Shown here piece by piece: positions 25,784-35,948 of a DNA stretch of 64,000 bases. The stretch is from Maribacter halichondriae. Its GTDB lineage: Bacteria; Bacteroidota; Bacteroidia; Flavobacteriales; Flavobacteriaceae. Each line of letters opens with the position of its first letter. The stretch's first letter is position 1. The position numbers and the translations under genes are program-made. The notes under the pieces were generated by a model. That model worked only from the letters and a program-made list of their open reading frames with translations, did no database searches and was not told where the DNA came from. Location of the stretch: positions 186,001-250,000 of the forward strand of contig NZ_CP107030.1 in the NCBI RefSeq assembly GCF_027474825.1, in the 5' to 3' direction.

Positions 25784-28694
25784 TTACTCGATAATAATCT
25801 GCTTGCTATCGGACCAACCCGTACCATCAACTTTTAGAATGTAGTTTCCAGTCGGTAAGTTACCAAGGGTATAAGCAATTTTTACCTTGCCTTTTTCCAC
25901 TTCATATGAAATAGGATTACCAACCTGTTGACCACCAAAATTATAGAGGGTCAACCAAATAGTCTCTTTGCTGGAAACGAGTTCGGCTTTTAGGCTTGCA
26001 GTTCCCTTCGCATCGGTACTTACGGACTTGCTGATCGTATTTACCTCTACCGTAATGTTCGAACCGCTTTTGGCGGGCGAAGGATAAACGGAAGCTACCA
26101 TATTCATCTCGCTCGACCTTGTACCATTGGCACCACAACCCACATCGGGGAAGTTTAAGGTCATTACGGTTGACCCTTTCACATCCTTCGGGCGATACCC
26201 AAGAGATGATGTACTCGCCAAAATCTTCAGCGGTCAGATTCAATTTTTCCGTTCGGTTGTTTCCAGGGTATTGGGGTTCGTTTTCCTGTACGATGACATC
26301 GCCATTCGGGAATTCGAAAATGAATTTCCAATCGGTAAAGTCTTCGGCGTACGAATCCCCTAACTTATTGCCATCGATATACATCCAAATATAGAAATCA
26401 TCACCGATACATGCTGCCGTCTCATCACCGGGAATATAGACTCCCGGGGTATCCCTTGGCAATATCTTAAAACTCGGATTGATATTACAGGGGTTGTTCA
26501 CCGTTACCGTAACTTCATCTTCAGCAATACAGAACAATTCATTGGTCACCATGACCGAATAGGTCGTTGTAGTTTCCGGGGAAACCGTTATGGACTGGGT
26601 AGTCTCACCTGTCGACCAATAAATTTCATCGCCTGCATTCGTACCTGTTACGGTCAATGTGGTGCTTTCGCCGTAAATAATGGCGATATCCATACCCGCA
26701 TTAATATCAATAGTACTGACTTCTACCTCGAAACTCAAGGTTTCCTCACAATCTGGAATAGTACTATCGGAAATTGTCACCGTATAGGTCGTGGTAACTT
26801 CAGGAGTCACTAGTATTGAGGCCGTCGTAGCTCCCGTACTCCAGAGAAACGTATCTCCACCACCAGCGGAAATTACAATTTCCTCTCCCTTACAAATTAC
26901 GTCATCGCCCTGAATCGCGGGTTCAAGCATACACTGCTTGACAAGACCGGCATCGATACTATAGTTATCGGTATCGGTTATGGTAAAACATGGTGTTTTT
27001 CCGTCGGCACCCGCATCTGAATCCATCATATCATCATTACCGGCATTGGCCGAGGTAAAATCATAGCCAGCGGGTACATTTTCAAAAACAATATAATAAT
27101 CCCCGGGACAGACATCGAAGGAGTAAAAACCTCCATTTTCAGTAACCATATCGGCTACGAAAGTATCATTACAATCGTATAAGGAAACGGTCAATCCGTC
27201 AACTCCAGTTTCGTTGTTATCTTGTATTCCGTTGCGATTGGTATCGTCCCAGACAAAATCACCGATTGTTACTTTATCCAAATTATTGACCACGACTTCG
27301 TCCATAGCCTCACAACCATTACAGTTGGTAACTTCGACTTGGTATGTTCCGGATGTGGATACTTCAATGGTCTGTTGGTCACTAGCACCTACGATAGTAC
27401 CGTCTTGGGTAGTCCATTGAAAGATAACTTCGTTACCTCCTTGTACATCACATTCACCCAATGGAAGATTGATATCCCCTGTGGTATAATAGCCGTCACC
27501 ACCAGAAATCGTAAACCAACCGGAAGCTCCGAAACCAGCACGGGTTACATCGGCACCCATACCGATTTGAAAGGATGGGCCCATCGAGGTCGTATAAAAC
27601 GTACCGTGGTTCTGGGAAGTGATCGTACCGTTCAAGGTTGTATAATATTCAAAACCAGAAGTATCTTGGGGAAGATTACAAGAATGTTCTTTGGGGCTAT
27701 TGGCAGGGGCTACCGTAGTATGCCCACTGTATTGCATGTCTACTTCGATTATATCGACCCCGTTCGTGGCGGTCGCCGTATACCGGGCGGTACCATTGTC
27801 AAAGGTTTCGAAACGTTGTACCGAGGCATTGAACCTACGAGAATCGCTAGCCGAACCCGGCACGAGGTAAATCTCTTCAGAATCGGGATTATTCCCGGTA
27901 CATTTCAACATATCAAGTACGGGATACACACACCCTGAAACACAATCGTTGGTGCCATCATAGGTGGCAGTCAATTCGATATTCTCTTCGGTGCATACTT
28001 CCACATCATCACCTGCATCGACTTCTAGGTCGCAAATAGGTTCGTAGGACAAACAGATACTACTCGGCACGACAGAATTTGCACTAGGTTCGTAACCGGT
28101 ACCCAAGGTAGGGTCTTCATAATGTACGATACAGATACGGTCGATTCCGTTCGGAAAAACAATATCTTGGTTCAAAGGACCTTTCCACTGTGCGGAGGTT
28201 ACGCCATCTTCCAAATCTTGGGTGTAATCGGATACGAATTGTATCACATTTTCTTTTAGAAAGACCAATTTCCATCGCTCGAACTGTTGTGCGTTGGTAT
28301 CTTGTCGGTTCGGATATCCATCCCAGGAGACTACCTCGTTAATATCGACACGGATTCCTTGAGAGAAGTCGGATGGATACGGTCCCGGAATTTCATAGAT
28401 CAAAGCAGTACCGCCCTGTACAAAACGTATATCGGCGTTTACCCATCCCGTATTTGTCATTTGCAGGTTGTTGACCCAGCTATAGGTACCGATGCCCGTG
28501 GTACACGAGGGTGCATCCGGTAGTGTTACCGTGCCGAACATAGCGGATTCCTCAATTGTAGAAGTTTTAGCCTCTTTGGGACTCGTTTCTTCGATGTTTC
28601 CATCGATCGGGTTCCCGAGCATAAAGAAGGGAACCAGCATTAAAAATGTAAATAGGTTTTTGGCCGTGATCGGCCGAGCGTAGTTTTTTGCCAT
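25784..28694 (-). pseudogene. large secreted adhesin with SdrD_B and T9SS sorting domain, frameshifted
   Basis: Read as one gene from ATG 28694 this gives about 970 residues. Parts in order: signal peptide; a Cys-containing N-terminal module; an SdrD_B-like domain (IGDFVWDDTNRNGIQDNNET and CPGDYYIVFENVPAGYDF); two Ig-like Ser/Thr-rich repeats that share the TTTYTV/TTTYSV edge; and a type A T9SS sorting tail (VYPSPAKSGSNITVEV to GNYILKVDGTGW). The frame breaks at a G4 run, 26147-26150. Three G would give DLKLPDVGCGANG and join the tail in frame. As printed, the long frame runs on out of family to 25941 and the tail is separate (25784-26221). Surface-exposed by T9SS if intact. A terminator follows. 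Confidence 0.85.
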
Positions 28695-29136
28695 AATAGC
28701 TTAAGTTTAAGGTTACTGTTTTTATAAGACTTTGGGAAATCTTCACATCCTATTTGAACATCAAACGACGTTCAGGCATGCGGTTCATTAAGTAAGGATT
28801 TGGGAGCGTAGATTTCTATATCATCAATTTTAATTTAAGATTATATCCAACAAAGAAACGACGATATGGAGAGAGGCGGTAAAATTTTCGGCAAACCGTA
28901 AGTTTATCCATACAAGTTGAAAGCTACTGATACCCAGACCGATAAAACATCCATTTTAACGAGTATAGCTGTAAAGTGTGTCGCAAAAACAATCACCACA
29001 GAATACGCACCAAATGATTACCGTTAGATGGGAAATCTTGATATTCCGTTTATTCGTAATAATTTCTCCTTTCGTCGAAAGCGGACATGACTTATAAAGG
29101 GTTACTCTTTATTTTTGCTACTTTTATGAACAAAAG
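28695..29136. other. 442-base intergenic region, divergent promoters expected
   Basis: It lies between the starts of the adhesin (minus) and the phosphoesterase (plus), so it must hold both promoters. On the plus strand TATTTTTG at 29110-29117 fits the Bacteroidota -7 consensus TAnnTTTG and is 20 nt before the first start codon; I see no convincing -33 partner. No ORF, RNA gene or repeat is recognised. Confidence 0.45.
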
Positions 29137-30093
29137 GTGATGAACCGTTTTAACAAATGGTTTGAAGAACCCTGCACCACTATGAAAAGAAGTCTTGATT
29201 ACACAGTATTTAGAATTGTCTTTCTATGGCTTTTTTTGGTCATTGCAGCTTCTTGTGGAAGCAAAAGTGACGATTCCGTACCGCCCATAGAAGTAATCGA
29301 AGAGGAAGAAGTTGAGGAAAGTATACCGCCCGTCGTGTTCACTGCCATAGGGGATGTACCCTATGATGATGAACAGCGAACAGACCTCATCAATATGGTT
29401 ACGGCCCATAATGCGCAAAATAAATCTGAATTCATTATTCATGTAGGTGATATCAAACGTGGAGCCGACCCTTGCGATGAAACTGTCTATGAGGATGTTA
29501 GCACAATTTTAAAAGGCTTCGATATGCCAACTTTCGTCGTATTGGGTGATAATGAATTCAATACATGTGCCGACCCCGATCAAGGTCTCGAATTTTGGAA
29601 CCAGTATTTTCTGCACTTCAATGAAAATTGGCAGTTTGCCCACACGGTTCTATATCAGACCGAGCGCGCGGAGAATTTTAGTTGGGTCGAAAATAAGGTA
29701 CTTTTCGTCGGCATTAACCTGGTGGGCATACCCGTTCACGACCAAGAAGAATGGGACGAAAGACTTGCAGACGACGCCAAATGGGTCTCGCAGCTATTGG
29801 AAGAACATAAGGAAGATACTGAGGCCACCGTCATATTTGCTCAGGCCAATATTGTCAACCTTGAGCCCGATAAATTCAACATATTCACCGACGTCTTTCG
29901 TGCGGCTTCTGCGACTTATGCCAAACCAATACTTTATCTACATGGTGACGGGCATTTTTGGATAGAAAACAGGCCTTGGGCCGAAAAAAACATTCTAAGG
30001 GTACAGATTGTAGGCGGTTCGGAAGCTGCACAGGTAACAGTGGACACTTCAAAAGAGAATCCGTTTAGTTTCGACAGCAGTTTTTTGGAATAA
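29137..30093 (+). CDS. metallophosphoesterase lipoprotein
   Basis: A hydrophobic segment with a lipobox (FLVIAASC) lies after an unusually long N-terminal part of about 28 residues. ATG 29182 (MKRSLDY) gives a more normal signal, so the true start may be there. The phosphoesterase motifs are present: FTAIGDVPYDD, IIHVGDIKRGA, VVLGDNEFNTC (GDNE replacing GNHD) and LHGDGHFW. The two cysteines around the GDNE loop (CDETVY, NTCADP) may form a disulfide. Length 318 fits secreted members. The substrate is unknown. It is convergent with the CO-dehydrogenase-like operon. Confidence 0.78.
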   Translation: MMNRFNKWFEEPCTTMKRSLDYTVFRIVFLWLFLVIAASCGSKSDDSVPPIEVIEEEEVEESIPPVVFTAIGDVPYDDEQRTDLINMVTAHNAQNKSEFIIHVGDIKRGADPCDETVYEDVSTILKGFDMPTFVVLGDNEFNTCADPDQGLEFWNQYFLHFNENWQFAHTVLYQTERAENFSWVENKVLFVGINLVGIPVHDQEEWDERLADDAKWVSQLLEEHKEDTEATVIFAQANIVNLEPDKFNIFTDVFRAASATYAKPILYLHGDGHFWIENRPWAEKNILRVQIVGGSEAAQVTVDTSKENPFSFDSSFLE

Positions 30094-30218
30094 AAATCTG
30101 CGATATCTTATTGGGAATTCCATTATACTTTTTGGTGGTAACTACTTCAGCTCTATATATCCCTAGACTAAAAAATCTAAGAATAAGGCCAAGGTTTTCC
30201 ATAGTTATAATGTAAATC

Positions 30219-31019
30219 TTAAGCCTCCAAGGCCTTTTTCACCATGACCTTCGCCAAATGCGATCGGTATTCCTCACCGGCAAAATGATCGCTCATCACA
30301 TCGACATCATCAACTGCATGAGAGGCTGCACTACTAGTACCATCGTAGGCGTTTTCAACCGCTGTCGCCCTATACGGAGTACCTGAAACGCCCGTCACAC
30401 CGACCTTTACAGAATCTCCTTCTTTTACAGCGGCAACTCCGACCACGGCAAATCGAGACGCGGACTGAAAGAATTTGTGATAAGATCCATTCACAACTTT
30501 TGGAAAACGAATTGCGGTAATCAATTCATCTTCAGTCAAAGCGGTTGTAAAAATCCCCAAAAAGAAATCGGTGGCATCGATGGTGCGTTTTCCACTTTTT
30601 CCTTCGACTTCGATTTTTGCATCACAAGCCAAAATAGTCGCGGGATAATCAGAAGCAGGATCGGCATGGGCCAAACTTCCACCAATTGTTCCTCGATTTC
30701 GCACTTGAATATCTCCAATACATTTTGCCGTTTGTGCAAGAATATTGAGCTGTGAATTCACCAATTCAGAACTGGCAATAGCACTATGAGTGCAGTTCGC
30801 TCCGACAACAATTTCATCATCATCTTCTGAAATAGTGTCCATCCCCGAAATTCCGCTGATATCGATAAGCATCTCAGGTCGGCTCAATCGTAACTTCATT
30901 GCAGGAATCAGGCTATGTCCGCCTGCCAATATTTTAGCTTCATCGCCATGCTTCTCAAGCATGTTTATCGCTTCGCTGACCGAACCTACTTTTATATAAT
31001 CAAATTTTGCTGGTATCAT
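30219..31019 (-). CDS. coxM: CO-dehydrogenase/xanthine-dehydrogenase-like FAD subunit
   Basis: The 266-residue protein has the FAD-binding fold of the molybdenum hydroxylase medium subunit: PAKFDYIKVGSVSEAINML start, LAGGHSLIPAMKLRL (the AGGxS pyrophosphate loop), VGANCTHS, and the second flavin motif TIGGSLAHADPASD. Electrons pass from the Mo site by two 2Fe-2S clusters to this FAD. It is the last gene of the operon, 200 nt after coxL. The gap before it contains decayed repeats. Named coxM by operon context; a form II enzyme might oxidise a substrate other than CO. Confidence 0.85.
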   Translation of the reverse strand: MIPAKFDYIKVGSVSEAINMLEKHGDEAKILAGGHSLIPAMKLRLSRPEMLIDISGISGMDTISEDDDEIVVGANCTHSAIASSELVNSQLNILAQTAKCIGDIQVRNRGTIGGSLAHADPASDYPATILACDAKIEVEGKSGKRTIDATDFFLGIFTTALTEDELITAIRFPKVVNGSYHKFFQSASRFAVVGVAAVKEGDSVKVGVTGVSGTPYRATAVENAYDGTSSAASHAVDDVDVMSDHFAGEEYRSHLAKVMVKKALEA

Positions 31020-31219
31020 GTTTATGTTGTTTGTTCAAACTTTTTCCTTGTTATTTACTATTCTTGATGCTTCAACTCAACTGTTTCCGAAGGTTGGAAG
31101 TTGGAAGCAAGAGGCTCGAAGTCTCAAGTTTTGATTCTTCTGTCTTCGTACTCCTTATTTAACATTTCAAGATTTGTGCTTGATGCTTCCCGCTTCAAAC
31201 TTCGCGCTTCCTTCCTCCA
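31020..31219. repeat. gap between coxL and coxM with degenerate CTTC-type repeats
   Basis: The stretch carries loosely repeated words such as GGAAGTTGGAAGC, CTTCGTACTCC, GCTTCCCGCTTC and CGCGCTTCC, with no ORF. Similar CTTCGTAC words are found at 37725-37765. This looks like a decayed dispersed repeat family sitting inside an operon. I see no terminator. Confidence 0.5.
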
Positions 31220-33580
31220 TCAATTCTGCATGGCCTTCCAAACCCGCTGCGGAGTCAATGGCATTTGTATATCGGCTACCCCTAAATGCGCCAATGCATC
31301 GACTACAGCACTCACGACTGCCGGAGTGGATCCAATGGCACCGGCCTCACCTGCTCCTTTTACGCCCAATGGATTATGGGGGCAAGGTGTAACCGTTCTG
31401 TCGGTTTCAATGCTTGGCACATCATCTGCACGCGGCATGGCATAGTCCATATAGGATCCGGAAATCATTTGTCCGCCTTCATCGTAGACTACCTCTTCCA
31501 GCAATGCCTGACCGATACCCTGTACTACTCCTCCATGAATTTGCCCGTCAACGATCATCGGGTTCATTACGTTGCCCACATCGTCGCAGGCAACAAAACG
31601 TTGCAAATCCACTTTACCGGTATCTGGGCAAACTTCGACAACCGCGATATGCGTTCCGAACGGATAGGTGAAATTGGTAGGGTCGTAGAAACTTGAAAAA
31701 TCAAGTCCAGGTTCCAAACCTTCGGGATAATCGTGAGGTACATAGGCAGTCAATGAAACATCCCCAAATGAAATGGATTTATCCGTTCCTTTGACCGTCC
31801 ATTTTCCTTCGGCATATTCCAAGTCGCCTTCTGCGGCTTCCAATTTATGGGCTGCGATCTTTGCTCCTTTTTCCAGAACTTTTTCCACACTTTTTACAAT
31901 GGCGCTACCACCAACTGCAAGACTTCGCGATCCATAGGTACCCATTCCGAAGGCCACTTGATCCGTATCTCCGTGTTCGATTTGAATATCATCCATAGGG
32001 ATCCCCAATTTATCCGCCACAAATTGTGCGAATACCGTTTCATGACCTTGTCCGTGTGAATGAGAACCTGTTAAAACCTGCACTTTCCCAGTTGGTTGTA
32101 CGCGTACATGGCCTACTTCGAAAAGTCCGGCCCTGGCTCCTAGAGAACCTACAACGGCAGATGGCGCAATGCCACATCCTTCTATATAAGTAGAAATTCC
32201 TACTCCTAGTAATTTTCCATTTTTTCGAGCTTCTTCCTGTTCTTTCCTAAAATCTTCATAGCCCAGCATTTCCAATCCCCTTTTGAGAACTCCCTCATAA
32301 TTACCACTATCATATTGCAACGCAACTTGGGTTTGGTACCCGGGTTCAGTAGTTCCGTTAAAAGGTGTTATAAAATTCTTGAAGCGTATTTCCGCAGGAT
32401 CCATATCCATTTCCTTGGCAGCCTTTGAAATAATTCGCTCTAACAAATAGGTAGCCTCGGGTCGACCTGCGCCTCTATAAGCATCCACACAAACGGTATG
32501 GGTAAACGGAGCTGTAACGTTCAAATGAATCAAGGGTGTCGTATAAACTCCCTGAAATAAAGTGCCATGTAAATAGGTAGGCACCGCCGGAGCAAAGGTG
32601 GAAAGATAAGCTCCCATCGCACAAAATTCATCGGTAAGGTGGGCCACAATTTTTCCGTCTTTGTCAAAACCCATTTTCGATTTCACATGATGATCCCGAC
32701 CATGTGCATCGGTCAAAAATGCTTCGCTTCTGTCAGATGTCCATTTGACCGGCCTTCCTATTTCCTTAGATATCCATGTTAATAGTGCTTCTTCTGTATA
32801 GTGATAAACTTTACTTCCGAAACCGCCGCCAACATCATAGGATACGACCCGGACTTTATGTTCAGGAATTCCTAACACAAAAGCACAAAGTAACAATCGT
32901 ATCAAATGCGGGTTTTGTGTACTCGTATACAACGTCCATTTATCGCCATTGACATCATAGTCCGCAATATAACTTCTAGGCTCAATGGCATTTGGTGCCA
33001 ATCGTTGATTGCGATATACCATTTCGGTTACATGATGTGCAGAGGCCAAAGCAGCCTCAACTTCTGCCCTATCGTTACCGATACACCAATCGAAAGCGGC
33101 ATTGTCATCCCATTCGTCATGTACTTTGGGTGCACCGGCCTCCATTGCTTTTTTAGGACAAGTAACTGCTGGCAAATCCTCATAATCCACAACCACCAAC
33201 TCCACGGCATCTCGTGCTTGTTCCAAAGTTTCTGCAACCACAATCGCGACTGCTTCGCCCAAATGCCTTATTTTATTGCTGGCCAAAAGTGGATGTTTAG
33301 GCTCCCGCATCGTATCGCCATTCTTAAAATCGACCTGCCATCCGCAAGGCACACCATATTCCCCGCAGCCGTCTTTAGCTGTGTAAACCGCTACTACGCC
33401 ATCAGCTTTTTCAGCTTCAGAAGTATCAATTGAATTAATTTTCGCATGTGCATACGGACTACGAACAAAAGCCGCCTGTGTCATTTTGGGCAATTTGATA
33501 TCATCAGTATATTTCCCTGCCCCTTTTAGAAAACGGGCATCCTCTCTTCTCTTAATCGGTTTTCCTATAAATGTTTCCAT
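31220..33580 (-). CDS. coxL: form II CoxL-like molybdopterin-binding subunit
   Basis: The 786-residue large subunit of the xanthine oxidase family. The N-terminal part has the GKPIKRREDARFLKGAGKYTDD start. The active-site loop is AYRGAGR (residues 367-373), which marks form II CoxL; form I has AYxCSFR with the CuSMo-binding cysteine. GGGFGSKVY and the C-terminal KGAGEAGAIGSTPAV (with the conserved catalytic Glu near the end) are present. So it is a Mo-MCD hydroxylase, possibly not specific for CO. It is preceded by coxS with a 2-nt gap, and followed by coxM after 200 nt. Confidence 0.92.
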   Translation of the reverse strand: METFIGKPIKRREDARFLKGAGKYTDDIKLPKMTQAAFVRSPYAHAKINSIDTSEAEKADGVVAVYTAKDGCGEYGVPCGWQVDFKNGDTMREPKHPLLASNKIRHLGEAVAIVVAETLEQARDAVELVVVDYEDLPAVTCPKKAMEAGAPKVHDEWDDNAAFDWCIGNDRAEVEAALASAHHVTEMVYRNQRLAPNAIEPRSYIADYDVNGDKWTLYTSTQNPHLIRLLLCAFVLGIPEHKVRVVSYDVGGGFGSKVYHYTEEALLTWISKEIGRPVKWTSDRSEAFLTDAHGRDHHVKSKMGFDKDGKIVAHLTDEFCAMGAYLSTFAPAVPTYLHGTLFQGVYTTPLIHLNVTAPFTHTVCVDAYRGAGRPEATYLLERIISKAAKEMDMDPAEIRFKNFITPFNGTTEPGYQTQVALQYDSGNYEGVLKRGLEMLGYEDFRKEQEEARKNGKLLGVGISTYIEGCGIAPSAVVGSLGARAGLFEVGHVRVQPTGKVQVLTGSHSHGQGHETVFAQFVADKLGIPMDDIQIEHGDTDQVAFGMGTYGSRSLAVGGSAIVKSVEKVLEKGAKIAAHKLEAAEGDLEYAEGKWTVKGTDKSISFGDVSLTAYVPHDYPEGLEPGLDFSSFYDPTNFTYPFGTHIAVVEVCPDTGKVDLQRFVACDDVGNVMNPMIVDGQIHGGVVQGIGQALLEEVVYDEGGQMISGSYMDYAMPRADDVPSIETDRTVTPCPHNPLGVKGAGEAGAIGSTPAVVSAVVDALAHLGVADIQMPLTPQRVWKAMQN

Positions 33581-33582
33581 AA

Positions 33583-34047
33583 TTACCCGTTTATTTTCTC
33601 AGCGGCATGCTGAATTGATTTGACAATATTGTGGTATCCGGTACAGCGGCAAAAATTACCTTCAAGCCCATGACGAATTTCTTCTTCGGATGGATTCGGA
33701 TTGTTCTTCAAAATATCTACTGCGGTCATTACCATTCCCGGTGTGCAGAATCCACATTGAAGTCCGTGGTTTTCTTTGAACGCTTCCTGAATCGGATGCA
33801 TTTGACCATTTTGGGCCATACCCTCGATCGTGGTCACTTCGCAACCATCGACCTGAACTGCCAAAAGTGTACAGGCTTTTGCGGCAGCACCATCGACAGT
33901 TACCGTGCACGCACCGCATCCGCTGGTATCGCAGCCGATGTGCGTTCCCGTCAAATCGAGTGTCTCTCTCAGGTATTGCGCAAGGCTGATTCTCGGTTCG
34001 ACATCATGGGAGTGTTCTTCCCCATTGATCGTTACTGTAATGTTCAT
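33583..34047 (-). CDS. coxS: 2Fe-2S subunit of molybdenum hydroxylase
   Basis: A 154-residue two-cluster ferredoxin subunit. The plant-type 2Fe-2S cysteines are in [11 protein letters not shown] with the fourth in KACTLL. The second, helical cluster has CGFCTPGM and CRCTGY. These are the normal eight ligands. The start [18 protein letters not shown] and 154 residues fit CoxS. It passes electrons from coxL to coxM. Gene order here is S-L-M, the reverse of the M-S-L order of form I operons. Confidence 0.93.
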   Translation of the reverse strand: MNITVTINGEEHSHDVEPRISLAQYLRETLDLTGTHIGCDTSGCGACTVTVDGAAAKACTLLAVQVDGCEVTTIEGMAQNGQMHPIQEAFKENHGLQCGFCTPGMVMTAVDILKNNPNPSEEEIRHGLEGNFCRCTGYHNIVKSIQHAAEKING

Positions 34048-34205
34048 ATATGTATGATTTAAGTGTTAATCAAAATTTGCAAAAAGAAGATTTTATTGGG
34101 ACATTCAAGATAAAGAAAATGCGCAGATAAGTTTGATGATTTAAGAACTTTATTTTGAAATTCTTAATCCCTGTTGCTCGAAATTGAAAAATAGATGGAA
34201 ATTTT

Positions 34206-35382
34206 CTAAATTAACTGTCGATTCAACAAGTTTCTCTTTTTTTGAATTTGGGAAATGGCCAGTTTCAAACTCTCGAGATTATGGGCCGATGCCAGCACGT
34301 CGATATAGGGCAAGGCAGTTTTTAGACCCAGCGCTTCAGGAGAAAAATCGCTACTACCTGCCAAAGGATTTAGCCAAATAACCTTTTTCGATTTTTTGTA
34401 AATGGTCTGCATGGCGGTTTGTATTATCTCTGGGCCACCAGTATCCCAACCATCACTGAGAACTAACACGATTGTTTTTTTGTCCAACATACCGTAGCCA
34501 TGTTCTTGTGTAAAATCGTTGAGACAAGAACCTATGGTCGTTCCCCCAGACCACTGCGGAACCCTGTCCGAAATAATTTCAAAGGCCTTATCAAATTCAT
34601 GATTATCAAGTATCTCACTAACGCGGTGCAGAGCGGTACTGAAAATGAAGGTCTCGATCTTATCATAGGCATTTTGAAACGCATAGATCAAATGGACAAA
34701 AAATCGACTATAGAGTTCCATTGATTTACTAACATCGCAAAGCAATACCAATTTCAATTTCTTTTCCTTTTTTCGCTAAAGCGGATTTCGGTTATCTCGC
34801 CCCCTCTGCGCATGTTCGTTCGAATGGTACTTTTAAGATCAATATTTCTATGTCTTTTCGAACTCTTTTTTAAACGGCTTTTTTGATGAGCGATTTTCTT
34901 TGCTACTTTTTCAAAAGGCGCATCATCAATTGCATTTCTTCTTGGCTCAAATCGGAAAAATCCTTTCGGGCCAATAGCTCGATATCACTATAGGAGGCAA
35001 TTTCCTTTTCCTCATCGGAAGCACTAAGGTTCAACCAATTCTTTAGCGATTCGAATTGCGCATCTTTTTTTTGGGCTTCGGATTTTTTGTCCTTTTTTTC
35101 TAGTTTGTCTTTTATTTTTGAATCGGTGGCTTTAGCAAGTTCGTATTTGAACTCGGAATAGTATTCGTCAAAATTCGTTCTTTGGAAGGCATTTTTAGAT
35201 AGAACGGCTTTTAGAGCTTCCCGGAAATAATTTTCAGAATTTATGGGCAAAAAAGAAATAGCTTGTAATGCATCGGCCTCCTCGGCAGGACTTATAGAAA
35301 AGCTTTTCTTTCTAAGGAAACGACAAAGCATAACAACATTTCCTGAAATCGAAGTCTGATGTTGGATTAGGTTGGACGGCAT
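34206..35382 (-). pseudogene. coxE: CoxE-like VWA protein, two frameshifts
   Basis: Three frames make one gene. ATG 35382 (MPSNLIQH) starts the N-terminal helical part, which ends at 34903 in the printed frame. A middle part (VAKKIAHQKSRLKK, then TNMRRGGEITEIRF) lies in a second frame. The VWA part 34206-34757 has the metal-binding DVSKSM, TTIGS and SDGWDTGG motifs. The breaks are at T5 34907-34911 (six T expected) and T6 34768-34773 (seven expected). With both restored the protein is about 390 residues, usual for CoxE, which works with the MoxR/CoxD AAA+ ATPase in maturing the Mo enzyme. The start 35382 is favoured over 35415. Either sequence errors or decay. Confidence 0.82.
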
Positions 35383-35397
35383 GTCTTTATGGTTACT

Positions 35398-35450
35398 TAA
35401 ACGCAAAGGACGCAAGGAAAAAAGTGCTTTGGACGCAAGGAATTTTAATT
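35398..35450. repeat. CGCAAAG-type repeat, downstream flank of the GxxExxY gene
   Basis: Reads ACGCAAAGGACGCAAGG and later GGACGCAAGG on the plus strand, words of the same family as the repeats on the other side of the GxxExxY gene and at 36885-37020. It lies between the GxxExxY stop and the coxE start. Confidence 0.65.
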
Positions 35451-35452
35451 TG

Positions 35453-35830
35453 CTATAAATTATTTACTACTCTTCTTATTCCGTTTTTGATTAGGGTTAC
35501 ATTGAAATTGATGAGCAATCCTAATTTACAATTTGATAATTTTAGATAAGTTAGTACCAGTGCTAGATGCACATCATTTAATGCTTCTACTGCTTTTACC
35601 TCTATAATTACTTTGTTTTCAACAATTAAATCAATTCTATAGCCTACTTCTAATTTTACCTCTTCATAAACTAATGGTAACGGTTTTTGTTTTTCAATAC
35701 TCAAACCTGTTTTCTTCAACTCATAAAACAAACATTCTTCATAAGCACTTTCCAAAAGTCCAGGACCAAGAGATTTATGAACTTTTAAGGCACAGTCAAA
35801 AATTACTTTCGAAATTTCATTTTCAGTCAT
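35453..35830 (-). CDS. GxxExxY protein (PD-(D/E)XK nuclease-like)
   Basis: The 125-residue protein has the name-giving motif GPGLLESAYEECL (G-x2-E-x2-Y) and the nuclease-like core GYRIDLIVENKVIIEVKAV, where Asp, Glu and Lys form the PD-(D/E)XK signature. HLALVLTYLKL, LGLLINF and the closing GIRRVV are all typical, so the gene is complete. GxxExxY genes are common in Bacteroidota and are often surrounded by CGCAAAG-type repeats, as here. It splits the moxR-coxE pair of the CO-dehydrogenase-like operon, so it is an inserted element. Its cutting activity and target are unknown. Confidence 0.88.
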   Translation of the reverse strand: MTENEISKVIFDCALKVHKSLGPGLLESAYEECLFYELKKTGLSIEKQKPLPLVYEEVKLEVGYRIDLIVENKVIIEVKAVEALNDVHLALVLTYLKLSNCKLGLLINFNVTLIKNGIRRVVNNL

Positions 35831-35857
35831 ACATATGAATTTATCTGAAAATTCGTT

Positions 35858-35935
35858 GCGCCCCTAGCGCCTTCCTAGCGAACTTTGCGGTTAAGTTCAG
35901 ATGTTTACTTAACCGCAAAGTTCGCAAAGAACTAG
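35858..35935. repeat. CGCAAAG-type repeat with 18-bp perfect inverted repeat
   Basis: CGAACTTTGCGGTTAAGT at 35879-35896 is repeated exactly in reverse complement at 35907-35924, with a 10-base loop. Outside it are TAGCGCCTTCCTAGCG and CGCAAAGAAC words of the same family. It is a stable hairpin in either strand, lacking a T run. It lies between moxR and the GxxExxY gene. Confidence 0.85.
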
Positions 35936-35948
35936 TTCATAATTTCCC

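Noticed and set aside
27222..27938. 238-codon plus-strand ORF
   Set aside because: Long, but fully antisense to the adhesin, whose protein shows clear domains; codon content is not gene-like.
32906..33433. 175-codon plus-strand ORF
   Set aside because: Antisense shadow of coxL, with Cys/His/Ile-rich composition typical of reverse-strand reading.
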